The notes beneath the pieces were generated by a model that made no database searches, was not told the DNA's origin, and worked only from the letters and a program-made list of their open reading frames with translations. This document shows positions 26,806-35,603 of a stretch of 64,000 bases of DNA, piece by piece. How positions within the stretch are numbered: position 1 is the stretch's first letter; each line of letters starts with the position of its first letter. A program made the translations under genes and the position numbers. Origin of the DNA: Desulfosporosinus sp. FKB (GTDB lineage Bacteria > Bacillota > Desulfitobacteriia > Desulfitobacteriales > Desulfitobacteriaceae); the NCBI RefSeq assembly GCF_002196705.1, contig NZ_NADJ01000032.1, positions 62,001-126,000 on the forward strand. The letters run 5' to 3'.

Positions 26806-27814
26806 CTATTATTTAGGCGCTGATGTCGGATCTGTCAGCACAAATTTAGTGTTGCTCAGTGAAAAAAATGAAGTGGCTTTAACTCTCTATCTGCGAACTC
26901 AAGGACGGCCTATGCAAACGATCCAGGAAGGAATTAAGGTTTTGAGGTCAAAGATTGGAAAATCTGCCAAAATAATCGGGGTAGGAACAACAGGCAGCGC
27001 TCGTCAGCTAGCGGCAACGTTATTAGGTGCGGATGTCATTAAAAATGAAATTACTGCTCACGCTGTAGCCGCCTCCAGAGTTAATCCTTCAGTTCAGACC
27101 ATTCTGGAAATCGGAGGTCAGGATTCTAAAATTATTATCCTTCGTGATGGGGTTGTTTCTGATTTTGCCATGAATACCGTTTGTGCCGCAGGAACCGGCT
27201 CATTTCTTGATCAGCAAGCGGCCAGACTTGGTATACCCATTGAGGAGTTTGGTCAGCTAGCCCTTGAAGCTGCAAGTCCCATTAAAATTGCCGGGAGGTG
27301 CTCAGTCTTTGCCGAATCAGATATGATTCACAAACAGCAGCTGGGGCATGCACTGCCGGATATTTTGGCCGGACTCTGCCAAGCGATGGTTCGCAATTAT
27401 TTAAATAATGTAGGCAAGAACAAGGATATACGAGGGCCAATTTTCTTCCAAGGGGGTGTGGCTGCCAATCCTGGTATTCGCAAAGCCTTTGAAGAGGAGC
27501 TTGGCCAACCCATTATAGTCCCGGAACATTTTGGTGTGATGGGCGCTCTGGGAGCTGCTTATTTAGCACAGGAAAAGGTAGGAAGACAATCAGAATTACG
27601 GACAAGGTTCCGAGGGCTACAATTGGGTGAAATCCAGTTTAATGCTCGAAGTTTCGAATGTTCCGGTTGTGCCAATCGCTGCGAAGTTGTTGAGATTCTG
27701 CAGGAAGGATCAATTTTGGCGCGCTGGGGAGATCGCTGTGGAAAATGGGCCAACGCTGTTGGCAAGGGTACATATAAGGGCAAATCCCAAGAAGGCGAGC
27801 AACAAGGAGCATAA
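26792..27814 (+). CDS. BadF/BadG/BcrA/BcrD-type activase ATPase
   Basis: The 340-residue ASKHA-fold ATPase has the N-terminal GADVGSVSTNLVLL phosphate loop, EIGGQDSKII, the cluster-binding NTVCAAGTGSFLDQQ and RCSVFAESDMIH, and a C-terminal Cys-rich part (CSGCANRCEV). Such activases use ATP to inject an electron into 2-hydroxyacyl-CoA dehydratases or benzoyl-CoA reductases. No such dehydratase is in the window, so the client protein is unknown. The TTG start overlaps the previous gene by 14 bp. Confidence 0.85.
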   Translation: MGNDNYYLGADVGSVSTNLVLLSEKNEVALTLYLRTQGRPMQTIQEGIKVLRSKIGKSAKIIGVGTTGSARQLAATLLGADVIKNEITAHAVAASRVNPSVQTILEIGGQDSKIIILRDGVVSDFAMNTVCAAGTGSFLDQQAARLGIPIEEFGQLALEAASPIKIAGRCSVFAESDMIHKQQLGHALPDILAGLCQAMVRNYLNNVGKNKDIRGPIFFQGGVAANPGIRKAFEEELGQPIIVPEHFGVMGALGAAYLAQEKVGRQSELRTRFRGLQLGEIQFNARSFECSGCANRCEVVEILQEGSILARWGDRCGKWANAVGKGTYKGKSQEGEQQGA

Positions 27815-27865
27815 AAGAATAGTAAGAGCCCAAAATATTTCCAAGAGAATTTCTGTAAAAATATT

Positions 27866-27894
27866 TTGACCTTCCATTAGAAGTTTGGTATACT
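27866..27894 (+). promoter_or_regulatory. Sigma-A promoter of the lysA leader
   Basis: TTGACC (27866-27871), a 17-bp spacer, then TATACT (27889-27894). It lies just before the lysine riboswitch. Confidence 0.85.
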
Positions 27895-27921
27895 GAAAAA
27901 AATTTCATATGCCTCATCTCT

Positions 27922-28112
27922 TTGGAGGTGTGGTAGAGGCGCGAATGACATAAGTACTATGGAAAAGGTTGCGGCAACTGATGAGACCATAGAAAAGGGG
28001 ATTTCGCCGAAGCGCAAAAAGCAGCGTGATTTTTGTTGCTGGTTCTACAGTCAACAACTGTGGGACTGTCATATGATAGTTTTATGAAGACTATCGTATG
28101 GAGAACTACTCC
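27922..28112 (+). ncRNA. Lysine riboswitch (L-box) upstream of lysA
   Basis: Conserved L-box blocks appear in order: GTAGAGGCGCGAA near 27933, AAGTA, GGAAAAGG, GGGATTTCGCCGAAGCGC around 28000-28016, TGCTGGTTCT and GGGACTGTCA near 28064, followed by the P5-like stem catatgatagt/actatcgtatg. P1 can close as ggtag/ctact. Exact ends are approximate. It precedes diaminopimelate decarboxylase, the last step of lysine synthesis. Confidence 0.9.
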
Positions 28113-28149
28113 CAACAGGAGAAGAGGGTCAATGTTAACGTGCAGTTGT

Positions 28150-28190
28150 ACGGCAGCAGAGGACCTCCTTCTGTTGCCGTTTGTATTTTA
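28150..28190 (+). terminator. Expression-platform terminator of the lysine riboswitch
   Basis: acggcagcagagga pairs with tccttctgttgccgt (one mismatch region), followed by ttgtatttta. It lies between the aptamer and the lysA ribosome site, so lysine binding should stop transcription. Confidence 0.8.
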
Positions 28191-28226
28191 TTAACTAGAG
28201 AAGGAAAAGTAATAGGAGGAGAGAAT

Positions 28227-29561
28227 ATGAGGCTGCACGGTACTCAACGAGTTAATGAACAGGGACATTTGGAAATAGGTGGGTGTGACACCATATCATT
28301 GGCGCAGGAATTTGGCACACCTCTTTATATTATGGATGAGGCCCATATTCGGGAAATATGCAGACGATATTATCTATCCTTTATTCAAGGAATGAAAAAT
28401 GCCGAGGTAATTTATGCTTCTAAAGCGTTTTCCACCCTGGCTATGTGTCGAATCGTAAACCAAGAGGGATTAGGGCTGGATGTTGTCTCGGGCGGAGAAC
28501 TGCATACTGCTCTGCAGGCAGAATTTCCTGCTGAGCGTATCTATTTTCATGGTAATAACAAATCTGCTGTAGAATTGGCAATGGCCATTAAGGCCGGCGT
28601 TGGACGTATTGTTGTTGATAATTTTTATGAAATGAGTCTTCTCAACGAATTGGCCGAAGAATTGCATGAATCGGTCAGCATACTTCTGCGCGTGACCCCT
28701 GGCATTGAAGCCCATACTCATGAATACATTCAGACAGGACAAATCGATTCCAAGTTTGGATTCACCCTTGCGAACGGAACCGCTGACCGGGCTTTGGATT
28801 TGGCATTATCCTCTTCCAACCTTGTTGTCAAAGGAATTCATGCCCATATCGGGTCGCAAATATTTGAATTGGAGTCCTTTAGTCACGAAGTCCAGATTAT
28901 GATTCAGTACATGGCAGATATTCACAAACGGACCGGGTACCTTTTGGAGGAATTGAACTTAGGCGGAGGATTTGGAATTTACTACGCTTCAGGTGATGAA
29001 CCTGCACAGATTGAGGACTATGCCAAAACTGTGCAAAATGCTCTTGAAAATGCCTGTCAAGATTATCAATTTCCAATTCCTAAAATTATCATTGAACCCG
29101 GACGTTCTATTGTCGGAACGGCGGGTACTACCCTCTATACGATTGGGTCAATTAAAGAAATTCCCGGGATACGTAAATATGTTGCTGTTGACGGGGGCAT
29201 GGCGGATAACCCGCGTCCGGCTCTCTATCAAGCACGCTATGAAGCTGTCTTGGCAAATCGTGCCAGTGAAGAGACAGCTGAGGAGGTTTCAATTACAGGG
29301 AAGTGTTGCGAGTCCGGCGATATGTTAATTTGGGATATTAATCTGCCCAAAGTTGAATCAGGTGATCTGTTAGCGGTATCTTGTACCGGTGCTTATAATT
29401 ACTCGATGTCTTCCAATTACAATCGTCTTGCCCGGCCTGCTGTTGTCTTGGTTGAAGGCGGCAAGGGTGATGTGATTGTGAAACGTGAAACATATCGTGA
29501 TTTATTGAGAAATGATGTTCTCCCCGAACGTTTAACCCACTTGCCTATAGCAAGCCGCTAG
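28227..29561 (+). CDS. lysA: Diaminopimelate decarboxylase
   Basis: The 444-residue PLP enzyme of fold type III has the cofactor Lys in YASKAFS, the DVVSGGELHTAL motif, HIGSQIF, LGGGFGI, EPGRSIVG, and the catalytic CESGD motif. It converts meso-diaminopimelate to lysine. The ATG at 28227 follows ataggaggagag. The longer open frame starting in the riboswitch region is not used. Confidence 0.97.
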   Translation: MRLHGTQRVNEQGHLEIGGCDTISLAQEFGTPLYIMDEAHIREICRRYYLSFIQGMKNAEVIYASKAFSTLAMCRIVNQEGLGLDVVSGGELHTALQAEFPAERIYFHGNNKSAVELAMAIKAGVGRIVVDNFYEMSLLNELAEELHESVSILLRVTPGIEAHTHEYIQTGQIDSKFGFTLANGTADRALDLALSSSNLVVKGIHAHIGSQIFELESFSHEVQIMIQYMADIHKRTGYLLEELNLGGGFGIYYASGDEPAQIEDYAKTVQNALENACQDYQFPIPKIIIEPGRSIVGTAGTTLYTIGSIKEIPGIRKYVAVDGGMADNPRPALYQARYEAVLANRASEETAEEVSITGKCCESGDMLIWDINLPKVESGDLLAVSCTGAYNYSMSSNYNRLARPAVVLVEGGKGDVIVKRETYRDLLRNDVLPERLTHLPIASR

Positions 29562-29570
29562 GACTGAAGA

Positions 29571-29606
29571 AAGGATCCGTGTACGTTAATTCGTATCCGG
29601 GTCCTT
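29571..29606 (+). terminator. Hairpin after lysA
   Basis: ggatccgtgtacg can fold on cgtatccgggtcc with a small loop, followed by ttatc. The T tract is poor, so this is a tentative terminator between convergent genes. Confidence 0.4.
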
Positions 29607-29610
29607 ATCA

Positions 29611-29976
29611 CTAATATCCTTTTTGAGGTCGGACTAAGGTTAAATCAAGGGCAACTAAAATAAGAATGGCAATCAAAATTAGGGTCAGACCATTGGGAGA
29701 AACGGGCCTTGAGTAAGCGTTATCAGGAACTAGAACAGGGGGATAACCTAAAGGCAGCGGCGGTATGCTTCCTAAGACAGGAGGCCCGTAAGGATAAGAT
29801 TGATAGTAAGAGGGTGAAGGTGTTGGAAGGGGGAAAGAGGGTTGGAAGTTATTAGAATAGGGTAAATAATTTTGTTGAGTCAAATAGTGATTAGGTTTTA
29901 AGATGAGATTGTTTTGATGAAAGAGTAAGGGGGCTCTCGTTACAGGTCCATAGATACGGGCGTTGCCAGGGTTCAA
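29611..29976 (-). CDS. Hypothetical Pro/Tyr-rich protein with C-terminal membrane segment
   Basis: The protein has 121 residues. The first 90 are rich in Pro, Tyr, Asn and Ser, including PSYYQSYPYGPP; a single hydrophobic stretch (GLTLILIAILILVALDLTLV) and a short basic tail follow. The TTG start has aaagggggaacag upstream. I do not recognise a family; the composition and tail anchor are reminiscent of small spore-coat or spore-membrane proteins, which is only a suggestion. Confidence 0.55.
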   Translation of the reverse strand: MNPGNARIYGPVTRAPLLFHQNNLILKPNHYLTQQNYLPYSNNFQPSFPLPTPSPSYYQSYPYGPPVLGSIPPLPLGYPPVLVPDNAYSRPVSPNGLTLILIAILILVALDLTLVRPQKGY

Positions 29977-30034
29977 TTCTGTTCCCCCTTTCCGATAAAT
30001 TCACCCGTTGTAATTGTTTTTAATCAGGTATGCT

Positions 30035-30070
30035 GGGGTGTGACATGAAGTGTCACACCCCTCTTCTTTT
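30035..30070 (+). terminator. 11-bp perfect hairpin followed by a T-rich tract
   Basis: ggggtgtgaca pairs with tgtcacacccc (loop tgaag) and is followed on the plus strand by tcttctttt. Both neighbouring genes are on the minus strand, so its transcript is unclear; it may block antisense reading or stabilise the minus-strand mRNA. Confidence 0.5.
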
Positions 30071-30368
30071 ACTCTTGAGATTGTGAAGGGTTTAGATTCT
30101 GGCCTTCAAAATGATGGCCGCCTTTGTGGAAAAGTCGAACCGATTCATGCTCTGGAGACCAGGCTTCATTTTCGTAGAGGAACTCCGGAGGCGCTGACTG
30201 AGCGTGTAACAATTTACTTCTAATACTACCTGATGCTTTAGGCTGATAATCATTGGCTTGTGGTTCTTCTTCAAATGTTGTATTTTCGCGTATCTCCAGT
30301 GAAGCATTCTCGTCCGAAGTTGAAGCAGAAGAAAGGGATCTTAAGAATAGTCGTTTTAGAATTACCAT
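30069..30368 (-). CDS. Hypothetical acidic protein
   Basis: The protein has 99 residues if it starts at the ATG at 30368, preceded by gagaggtgt. The N-terminus is basic and hydrophobic (MVILKRLFLRSL); the rest is polar and acidic with no recognisable motif. It may be peripheral to the membrane. The reading frame extends further upstream without a better start. No family recognised. Confidence 0.4.
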   Translation of the reverse strand: MVILKRLFLRSLSSASTSDENASLEIRENTTFEEEPQANDYQPKASGSIRSKLLHAQSAPPEFLYENEAWSPEHESVRLFHKGGHHFEGQNLNPSQSQE

Positions 30369-30491
30369 AACTATACACCTCTCAATGGCAGTATATGTAT
30401 TACCTTGTTTGATGTACCAAGTGAACTGGATTAAAATATATAAATTGCTAAATATTACATTTTGCATAAAGAATATTTCCAAGGAGTTTGT

Positions 30492-31622
30492 TTGATCCTA
30501 GGAAGTAGAATACATAAAGTTTTTGTGAGGTGGACTCGGGTGCAGAGAAACAAATTCGGATTATTAATCCGAGTCTGCAAAGGATATTGCCTGCTTTTTT
30601 TGTTTGGAATAGTTCTCGGAGCAAGTTTTGTTTTAGGTCCGTTAATTTTTAGTCACATTTCTAATGAACAACGGCCTCTGCAGGCAGCAGAACCCAAAGA
30701 AAACAATTCCTCGTTAGAAAAAAACAATCAAGATTTCACTTCACAAGACGTTCAAGGTCAGCCGGATTCAGAGCCTAAGTCAGATTTAAGCCCTAATCTT
30801 ACCCCTGAATTAAACTCTTCACCTCAGGTATCCTCCTCTCTAACCGATAATCGGATGACGATCCTTTTAGTGGGATTGGATCGCCGCCCTAATGAAAAAT
30901 CGTTAAGTAATACGGATACTCTTATTGTTGCCAGCGTCGATATCCAGAGCGGGAAAGTTGCTCTCGTTTCGATACCTCGCGATACCCAAGTCGTTATCCC
31001 GGGGTACGGTATGAATAAGATCAACGCCGCAGCTCGAATCGGCAATGGACTTAAGACAACGTCAGAAATCATTGAGCAGTTAATTGGCCAAAGAATTGAT
31101 GGTTATGTGCTGACGAATTTCGCGGGATTTAAGGAAATCATAAATACTTTGGGAGGCATCACGGTAAATGTTGAAAAGGATATGTATTATGTAACTGGAG
31201 ACAAAACAGATGGACTTATTAATCTCAAGAAGGGGATTCAGCGTTTAAATGGGAACCAGGCTTTACAATATGCCAGGTTTCGTCAGGATGCTTTAGCCGA
31301 TATTTCCAGGACCTCGCGTCAACAGGCTGTCTTGAAAGCGTTAGGGAAGGAATTCTTTCAAGTTCAGACGATTCCCAAGTTACCTCAGTTAATCCCTCAA
31401 CTGATGAAATCAGTGGAGACCAATCTCTCCATCAGCAAAATATGGGCCTTATCCAATGTTCTACTCCGTACCGGAACCCCCAAAATATCTTCGCAGACAT
31501 TACCGGGAGACTTCTTAACAGAAGATGGAATTAGCTATTGGAAAGTTGATCCCCAGAGATCCCAGGCTGTTGTCCGACGATTATTGACAGAAGGAAAGAC
31601 ATCCTCAGTATTTTTTAAATAA
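30492..31622 (+). CDS. LytR-CpsA-Psr (LCP) family cell-wall ligase
   Basis: The protein has 376 residues. After a short cytoplasmic part there is one membrane segment (about 27-50), a low-complexity linker, and the LCP domain with MTILLVGLDRRP, SNTDTLIVASVD, SIPRDTQVVIPGYG, KINAA and ALQYARFRQD. The Arg and Asp residues of these motifs bind the polyprenyl pyrophosphate. LCP enzymes attach anionic polymers to peptidoglycan. The TTG at 30492 follows aaggag at 5 bp. Confidence 0.9.
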   Translation: MILGSRIHKVFVRWTRVQRNKFGLLIRVCKGYCLLFLFGIVLGASFVLGPLIFSHISNEQRPLQAAEPKENNSSLEKNNQDFTSQDVQGQPDSEPKSDLSPNLTPELNSSPQVSSSLTDNRMTILLVGLDRRPNEKSLSNTDTLIVASVDIQSGKVALVSIPRDTQVVIPGYGMNKINAAARIGNGLKTTSEIIEQLIGQRIDGYVLTNFAGFKEIINTLGGITVNVEKDMYYVTGDKTDGLINLKKGIQRLNGNQALQYARFRQDALADISRTSRQQAVLKALGKEFFQVQTIPKLPQLIPQLMKSVETNLSISKIWALSNVLLRTGTPKISSQTLPGDFLTEDGISYWKVDPQRSQAVVRRLLTEGKTSSVFFK

Positions 31623-31625
31623 GAA

Positions 31626-31662
31626 GAGATGTTGCAAAGAAGTATTTGTAACATCTCCTTTA
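31626..31662 (+). terminator. Intrinsic terminator after the LCP gene
   Basis: gagatgttgcaaa pairs with tttgtaacatctc, followed by ctttaatgttt. Confidence 0.75.
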
Positions 31663-31809
31663 ATGTTTTAGGGATTGATTATTGAAAGCTTAGGAAAAGG
31701 TGAATCATTAATGATGACTCTCCGCTGACTAAGGAAAATCTTGTGATTTTCGCTAAATGGAGATATACTATTTAAGTTATTAGAAGGCGAATAATTTGGA
31801 GGGTGGATA

Positions 31810-32151
31810 TTGGAGAAGCTATTTGATAAGTTGAAAGAATATTTACACATGGATACAGAAATATCCTTTGAAGAATTTACGGAGTATTATCGAAATTTGA
31901 TCGCCGAACTTAACCAAACCTTTAACGACATGGACAAGGATAATCGCCTTAAAGCACTTTATATTTGTTCTATAGTTCAGTCTAATTCAGATGCAAGGAC
32001 TAAAACAAATAAATCAAATGCGAAAGCTTATAAAAAAATTAGTGCTAAATGTGCTTTCTGGGCTGATGCGATAAAATTCCATTTAGGTAAAGACGGTCTT
32101 TCTGCTGAAGAAATTGAGAAAGCCACTGAAGAAATTAATAACAGTATTTAA
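31810..32151 (+). CDS. Hypothetical small soluble helical protein
   Basis: The protein has 113 residues, is predicted mostly alpha-helical and charged, and has no Cys motif or membrane segment. It begins MEKLFDKLKEYLHMDTEISFEEF. The TTG start is preceded by ttggagggtgg. A strong terminator follows, so it is monocistronic. No family recognised; it looks like a conserved Peptococcaceae protein of unknown role. Confidence 0.6.
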   Translation: MEKLFDKLKEYLHMDTEISFEEFTEYYRNLIAELNQTFNDMDKDNRLKALYICSIVQSNSDARTKTNKSNAKAYKKISAKCAFWADAIKFHLGKDGLSAEEIEKATEEINNSI

Positions 32152-32179
32152 GGAAATTTATAATACCATGCATTAATAA

Positions 32180-32214
32180 AAACTCCGCATTCCTTATGGC
32201 TGCGGAGTTTTTAT
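32180..32214 (+). terminator. Intrinsic terminator
   Basis: aaactccgca pairs with tgcggagttt, followed by a T-rich tract (tttttatatt). Confidence 0.88.
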
Positions 32215-32261
32215 ATTCTATTGCTGCCATTGCGGCTTAAGCTTATGAATTAAGCAACAAG

Positions 32262-32291
32262 TTGCTGTCCCTGGTCTATAGATGATATAAT
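32262..32291 (+). promoter_or_regulatory. Sigma-A-like promoter
   Basis: TTGCTG (32262-32267), an 18-bp spacer, and a perfect TATAAT (32286-32291), 41 bp before the next gene. Confidence 0.65.
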
Positions 32292-32332
32292 TTAACAATG
32301 AAACTCAAAAATAAAGAATTTAGGGTGTCGAT

Positions 32333-34882
32333 ATGGATATCATTTTGGCTCATCGTCAAATCGATTTTGATGCTTTAGCATCAATGGTAGCCGCTCAAAA
32401 GCTATATCCAAGCAGTGTTTTGGTTCTGGACGGAAAGCCAAACGTTTATGTTCAGGACTTTTTAGCGTTATCCAAGGATCAGCTGAGGTTTCTTAAATCA
32501 TCGGAGGTCGACATAAACGACGTTTCTAAGGTTGTTCTGGTGGATACCCATGAATTAAAGAGAGCCGGTATGCTCGGTGAGAAAATATCTCAAACTCCAG
32601 GTATCGAAGTGGAAATTTATGATCATCATCCTTACAATGGCCCCATAAAGCCCGGGATGTTTATTGATCATGTCGGATCATGTGCAACATTGCTGGTTGA
32701 AAAACTGGCAGGATTTGGCTTACCATTAAGTGCCTTTGAAGCGACATTAATTGCTATTGGGATTTACGATGATACTGGGAGCTTATTATTTGATAGTACG
32801 ACGGTACGTGACGTTCGTGCTGTAGCCTATTTGCTGGAACAAGGCGCAAATCTAGGGGTTATCGCCGAATATCTGCGTAAACCTCTTACTGAAGAACAAA
32901 AAGAGCTTCTTCAGCAATTGCTTGATCACGGACAGACAGAATTTTTTGAAGGCTTGCCTGTTTATCTTGCCTATGCTGAAACGGAAGAATATGTTGGAGG
33001 ACTTGCCTTGTTGGCTCATCGGGTGGGAGAACTTGAAGGCGCAGATACTTGGTTTTTGTTGGTTAGAATGGATGAGAGGGTCTATATTGTTGGCCGTTCC
33101 AGAGGAAGAGGACTGCCGGTCAACCGTTTGGTAAAGGTATTTGGGGGAGCAGGACATGAAAGAGCTGCTTCTGCAACCATTAAGGACGGCGATCTTGAGT
33201 CAATTCTAAAAAAACTGCGCTTAGCCATAAAAAGCCGCGCAACTCGTCCTCATTTAGTACGAGACATGATGAGTTATCCGGTTAAAACGGTTTCTCAGGA
33301 GACTCGTTTAGGTGAGGTTGAAAAGATTCTTCTGCGTTATGGTCATACAGGAGTTCCTGTGACTGAGGATAAGAGCTTGGTGGGAATCATTTCGCGGCGT
33401 GACGTAGAAAAAGCTGTCAGGCATGGACTTCAACATGCGCCTGTTAAAGGATTTATGACGAGAAATGTTGTGACTGTGGATTCAAATGCAACTTTAGATG
33501 AAGTTCAAAGAGTGATGGTGCAGCACGATATTGGGCGGCTGCCGGTTGTTGAAGACGGTGAATTGGTCGGTATCGTTTCCAGATCCGATGTACTGCGTTT
33601 AGTGCATGGCGGGGCAGTTCCCTTTGAAACACAACTTGTTCGCGAACGCAGCATTGCTATGCGTCAGGACATCTTAGATTTGATAGGACGATTGCCCGTT
33701 AATGTGCAAGAAATCCTTGAAGCTGTGCGGGATACAGCTCAAGAAGAAGAATGTTCTGTTTATCTTGTGGGAGGGTTTGTCAGAGATTTACAGTTATCGG
33801 TTCCTACTCAGGATTTAGACTTTGTCGTTGAGGGCAACGGAGGTCAATTTGCTCAAGCTTTAATAAAACGTTTGCCGGAAGGAAAACTAACTCAGCACGT
33901 GCAATTTGGTACAGCTCAAATTTCCTTTCCTAACGGGAGTCATTTAGATGTGGCAAGTACGCGAGTAGAGTACTACTCTTTTCCTGGTGCCCTTCCTCAA
34001 GTGGAAGAGTCCTGCTTGCGTGATGATTTATTTCGGCGTGATTTTACAATCAACTCCATGGCGATCTGCTTAAATTCTGAACGTTTTGGAGAACTCGTTG
34101 ACTATTATGGCGGTAAGCGGGACTTACAACAAGGAAAAATTCGTTTTTTACACAATTTGAGTTTTATTGAGGATCCTACTCGAATGCTGCGAGCCATTCG
34201 TTTTGCCCGACGATATAACTTTAAATTAGCCAAAGAAACTTTGGAAGCTTTATTTACGGCCATTGAGACGGGAGTTCTTTTAAAGCTCAGCGTAGAGCGG
34301 TTTACGGAAGAACTGTTTATTATCTTTCGCGAAGATAACTATCTGTCAATGTGTCAGACGCTCATACGAAGCGGTTTGTTTCAAGCATGGTTTGGAGAAG
34401 ACTATAGTTGGAATTTTAATAATGATGATGTGCAGGAGAGTCTTAACTGGTCCATAACCATAAGATGGTTAAGCGGCATTTCTAAAATGAGGCCTGAGGA
34501 TATTGAGAAAATAATATGTCGCTTGAGCCTGAGCAAAACGCTGCGTGAAGAATCACAGATTCTTGTTCATTTGCAAAGGAAACTGCAGGAGACACTATCC
34601 TTAAGGGAATTAGATCAAGTATTGAGCAAAGTTCCTAACGGGGTTATTACTGTTTTAGAACGTGATGAGCGCTTTCATCGATCGCTTAAGGACTATCAGG
34701 AAGCAGAACATCGGATTCGCATGACCCTTGACGGAAAGGCTCTCTTACAGATGGGGTTCAAAGAAGGACCGGAAATTGGGAAAATTTTAGAACGGGTGCG
34801 AACAGCTTGGCTGGAAGGTCAAATTCATTCGCCTGAAGAAGAACAGGAAATCGTTCAACGGTGGATTGAATCCCAACGCTAG
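32333..34882 (+). CDS. DHH-CBS-tRNA nucleotidyltransferase fusion (A-adding type)
   Basis: The protein has 849 residues. The N-terminal DHH phosphoesterase domain (about 1-200, YDHHPYNG) is followed by a DHHA1 part with GGAGHERAA (about 265-275), two CBS domains (about 310-440, each with a VPVTED/LPVVEDGELVGI core), then a class II nucleotidyltransferase head (VYLVGGFVRDL ... DLDFVVEG) and its RNA-binding region (RRDFTINSMA, DPTRMLRAIRFARRYNF). Related fusions in Aquifex and deltaproteobacteria add A or CCA to tRNA ends. DHH substrate here is unknown. Confidence 0.9.
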   Translation: MDIILAHRQIDFDALASMVAAQKLYPSSVLVLDGKPNVYVQDFLALSKDQLRFLKSSEVDINDVSKVVLVDTHELKRAGMLGEKISQTPGIEVEIYDHHPYNGPIKPGMFIDHVGSCATLLVEKLAGFGLPLSAFEATLIAIGIYDDTGSLLFDSTTVRDVRAVAYLLEQGANLGVIAEYLRKPLTEEQKELLQQLLDHGQTEFFEGLPVYLAYAETEEYVGGLALLAHRVGELEGADTWFLLVRMDERVYIVGRSRGRGLPVNRLVKVFGGAGHERAASATIKDGDLESILKKLRLAIKSRATRPHLVRDMMSYPVKTVSQETRLGEVEKILLRYGHTGVPVTEDKSLVGIISRRDVEKAVRHGLQHAPVKGFMTRNVVTVDSNATLDEVQRVMVQHDIGRLPVVEDGELVGIVSRSDVLRLVHGGAVPFETQLVRERSIAMRQDILDLIGRLPVNVQEILEAVRDTAQEEECSVYLVGGFVRDLQLSVPTQDLDFVVEGNGGQFAQALIKRLPEGKLTQHVQFGTAQISFPNGSHLDVASTRVEYYSFPGALPQVEESCLRDDLFRRDFTINSMAICLNSERFGELVDYYGGKRDLQQGKIRFLHNLSFIEDPTRMLRAIRFARRYNFKLAKETLEALFTAIETGVLLKLSVERFTEELFIIFREDNYLSMCQTLIRSGLFQAWFGEDYSWNFNNDDVQESLNWSITIRWLSGISKMRPEDIEKIICRLSLSKTLREESQILVHLQRKLQETLSLRELDQVLSKVPNGVITVLERDERFHRSLKDYQEAEHRIRMTLDGKALLQMGFKEGPEIGKILERVRTAWLEGQIHSPEEEQEIVQRWIESQR

Positions 34883-34895
34883 AGGAGGTAATTCT

Positions 34896-35561
34896 TTGTT
34901 TGGATTTGATATAACAACAATCATAGCCAATATTCCGGCCTTAATGATTGGGTTTGCTTTTCATGAGTATGCTCATGCCTGGGTGGCAGACCGTCTTGGC
35001 GATCCCACACCTCAGAGCCAAGGGCGGTTAACTATGAATCCGCTGGTACATCTTGATCTGTTCGGAACCTTGATGGCCCTTTTATACCAATTTGGCTGGG
35101 CTAAACCGGTTATGATCAATCCTCATTATTTTAAAGGCAATAAACGCCGGGGAAGAATGTTAGTTGCCTTAGCGGGGCCGGCTGCGAATTTGATTATTGC
35201 CTTTCTTACCTTGTTGGCCTGGTATATTTGCATGCACTGGCTTCATGGCTCAGAATGGAGCTATGTTATTCAAATGGTGTTTAAATCCATTGTCTTTATG
35301 AACTTGGGCCTGGGCATCTTCAATCTCTTGCCAATACCTCCGCTTGACGGATTTTCAATTCTTACCGGTATCTTACCGGAACGGCTGGCTCGATACCTCT
35401 ATTTACTTGAACAATATGGCTTGATTATTTTGGTAATACTTTTATTTACAGATGCATTGAATATTGCTTTATACCCGGCAATGAATGGAATTGTTTTAAT
35501 ATACCAAACGATTATCACCATGATCTTAACCCCTATTTTTGGCCAGTTATGGTTGGTTTAA
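34896..35561 (+). CDS. Site-2 protease family (M50) membrane metallopeptidase
   Basis: The protein has 221 residues. The zinc-binding HExxH is in AFHEYAHAW near the N-terminus, the second metal site in NLLPIPPLDGF, and about five membrane segments are present. It belongs to the small YwhC/Rip-like group without a PDZ domain. The TTG at 34896 follows agaggaggt. Substrate is unknown; it lies in a conserved run before trpS and scpAB. Confidence 0.9.
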   Translation: MFGFDITTIIANIPALMIGFAFHEYAHAWVADRLGDPTPQSQGRLTMNPLVHLDLFGTLMALLYQFGWAKPVMINPHYFKGNKRRGRMLVALAGPAANLIIAFLTLLAWYICMHWLHGSEWSYVIQMVFKSIVFMNLGLGIFNLLPIPPLDGFSILTGILPERLARYLYLLEQYGLIILVILLFTDALNIALYPAMNGIVLIYQTIITMILTPIFGQLWLV

Positions 35562-35603
35562 TCGATTCATAAGCTAACGGAGATTACTAAAGGAGTGTAA
35601 TGT

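Noticed and set aside
28098-28226. N-terminal extension of LysA from an ATG at 28098
   Set aside because: These bases are the end of the lysine riboswitch and its terminator; the ATG at 28227 has a strong ribosome site and fits family length.
35562-35603. T-box leader before trpS
   Set aside because: Only 42 bp separate trpS from the upstream gene, with no T-box sequence.
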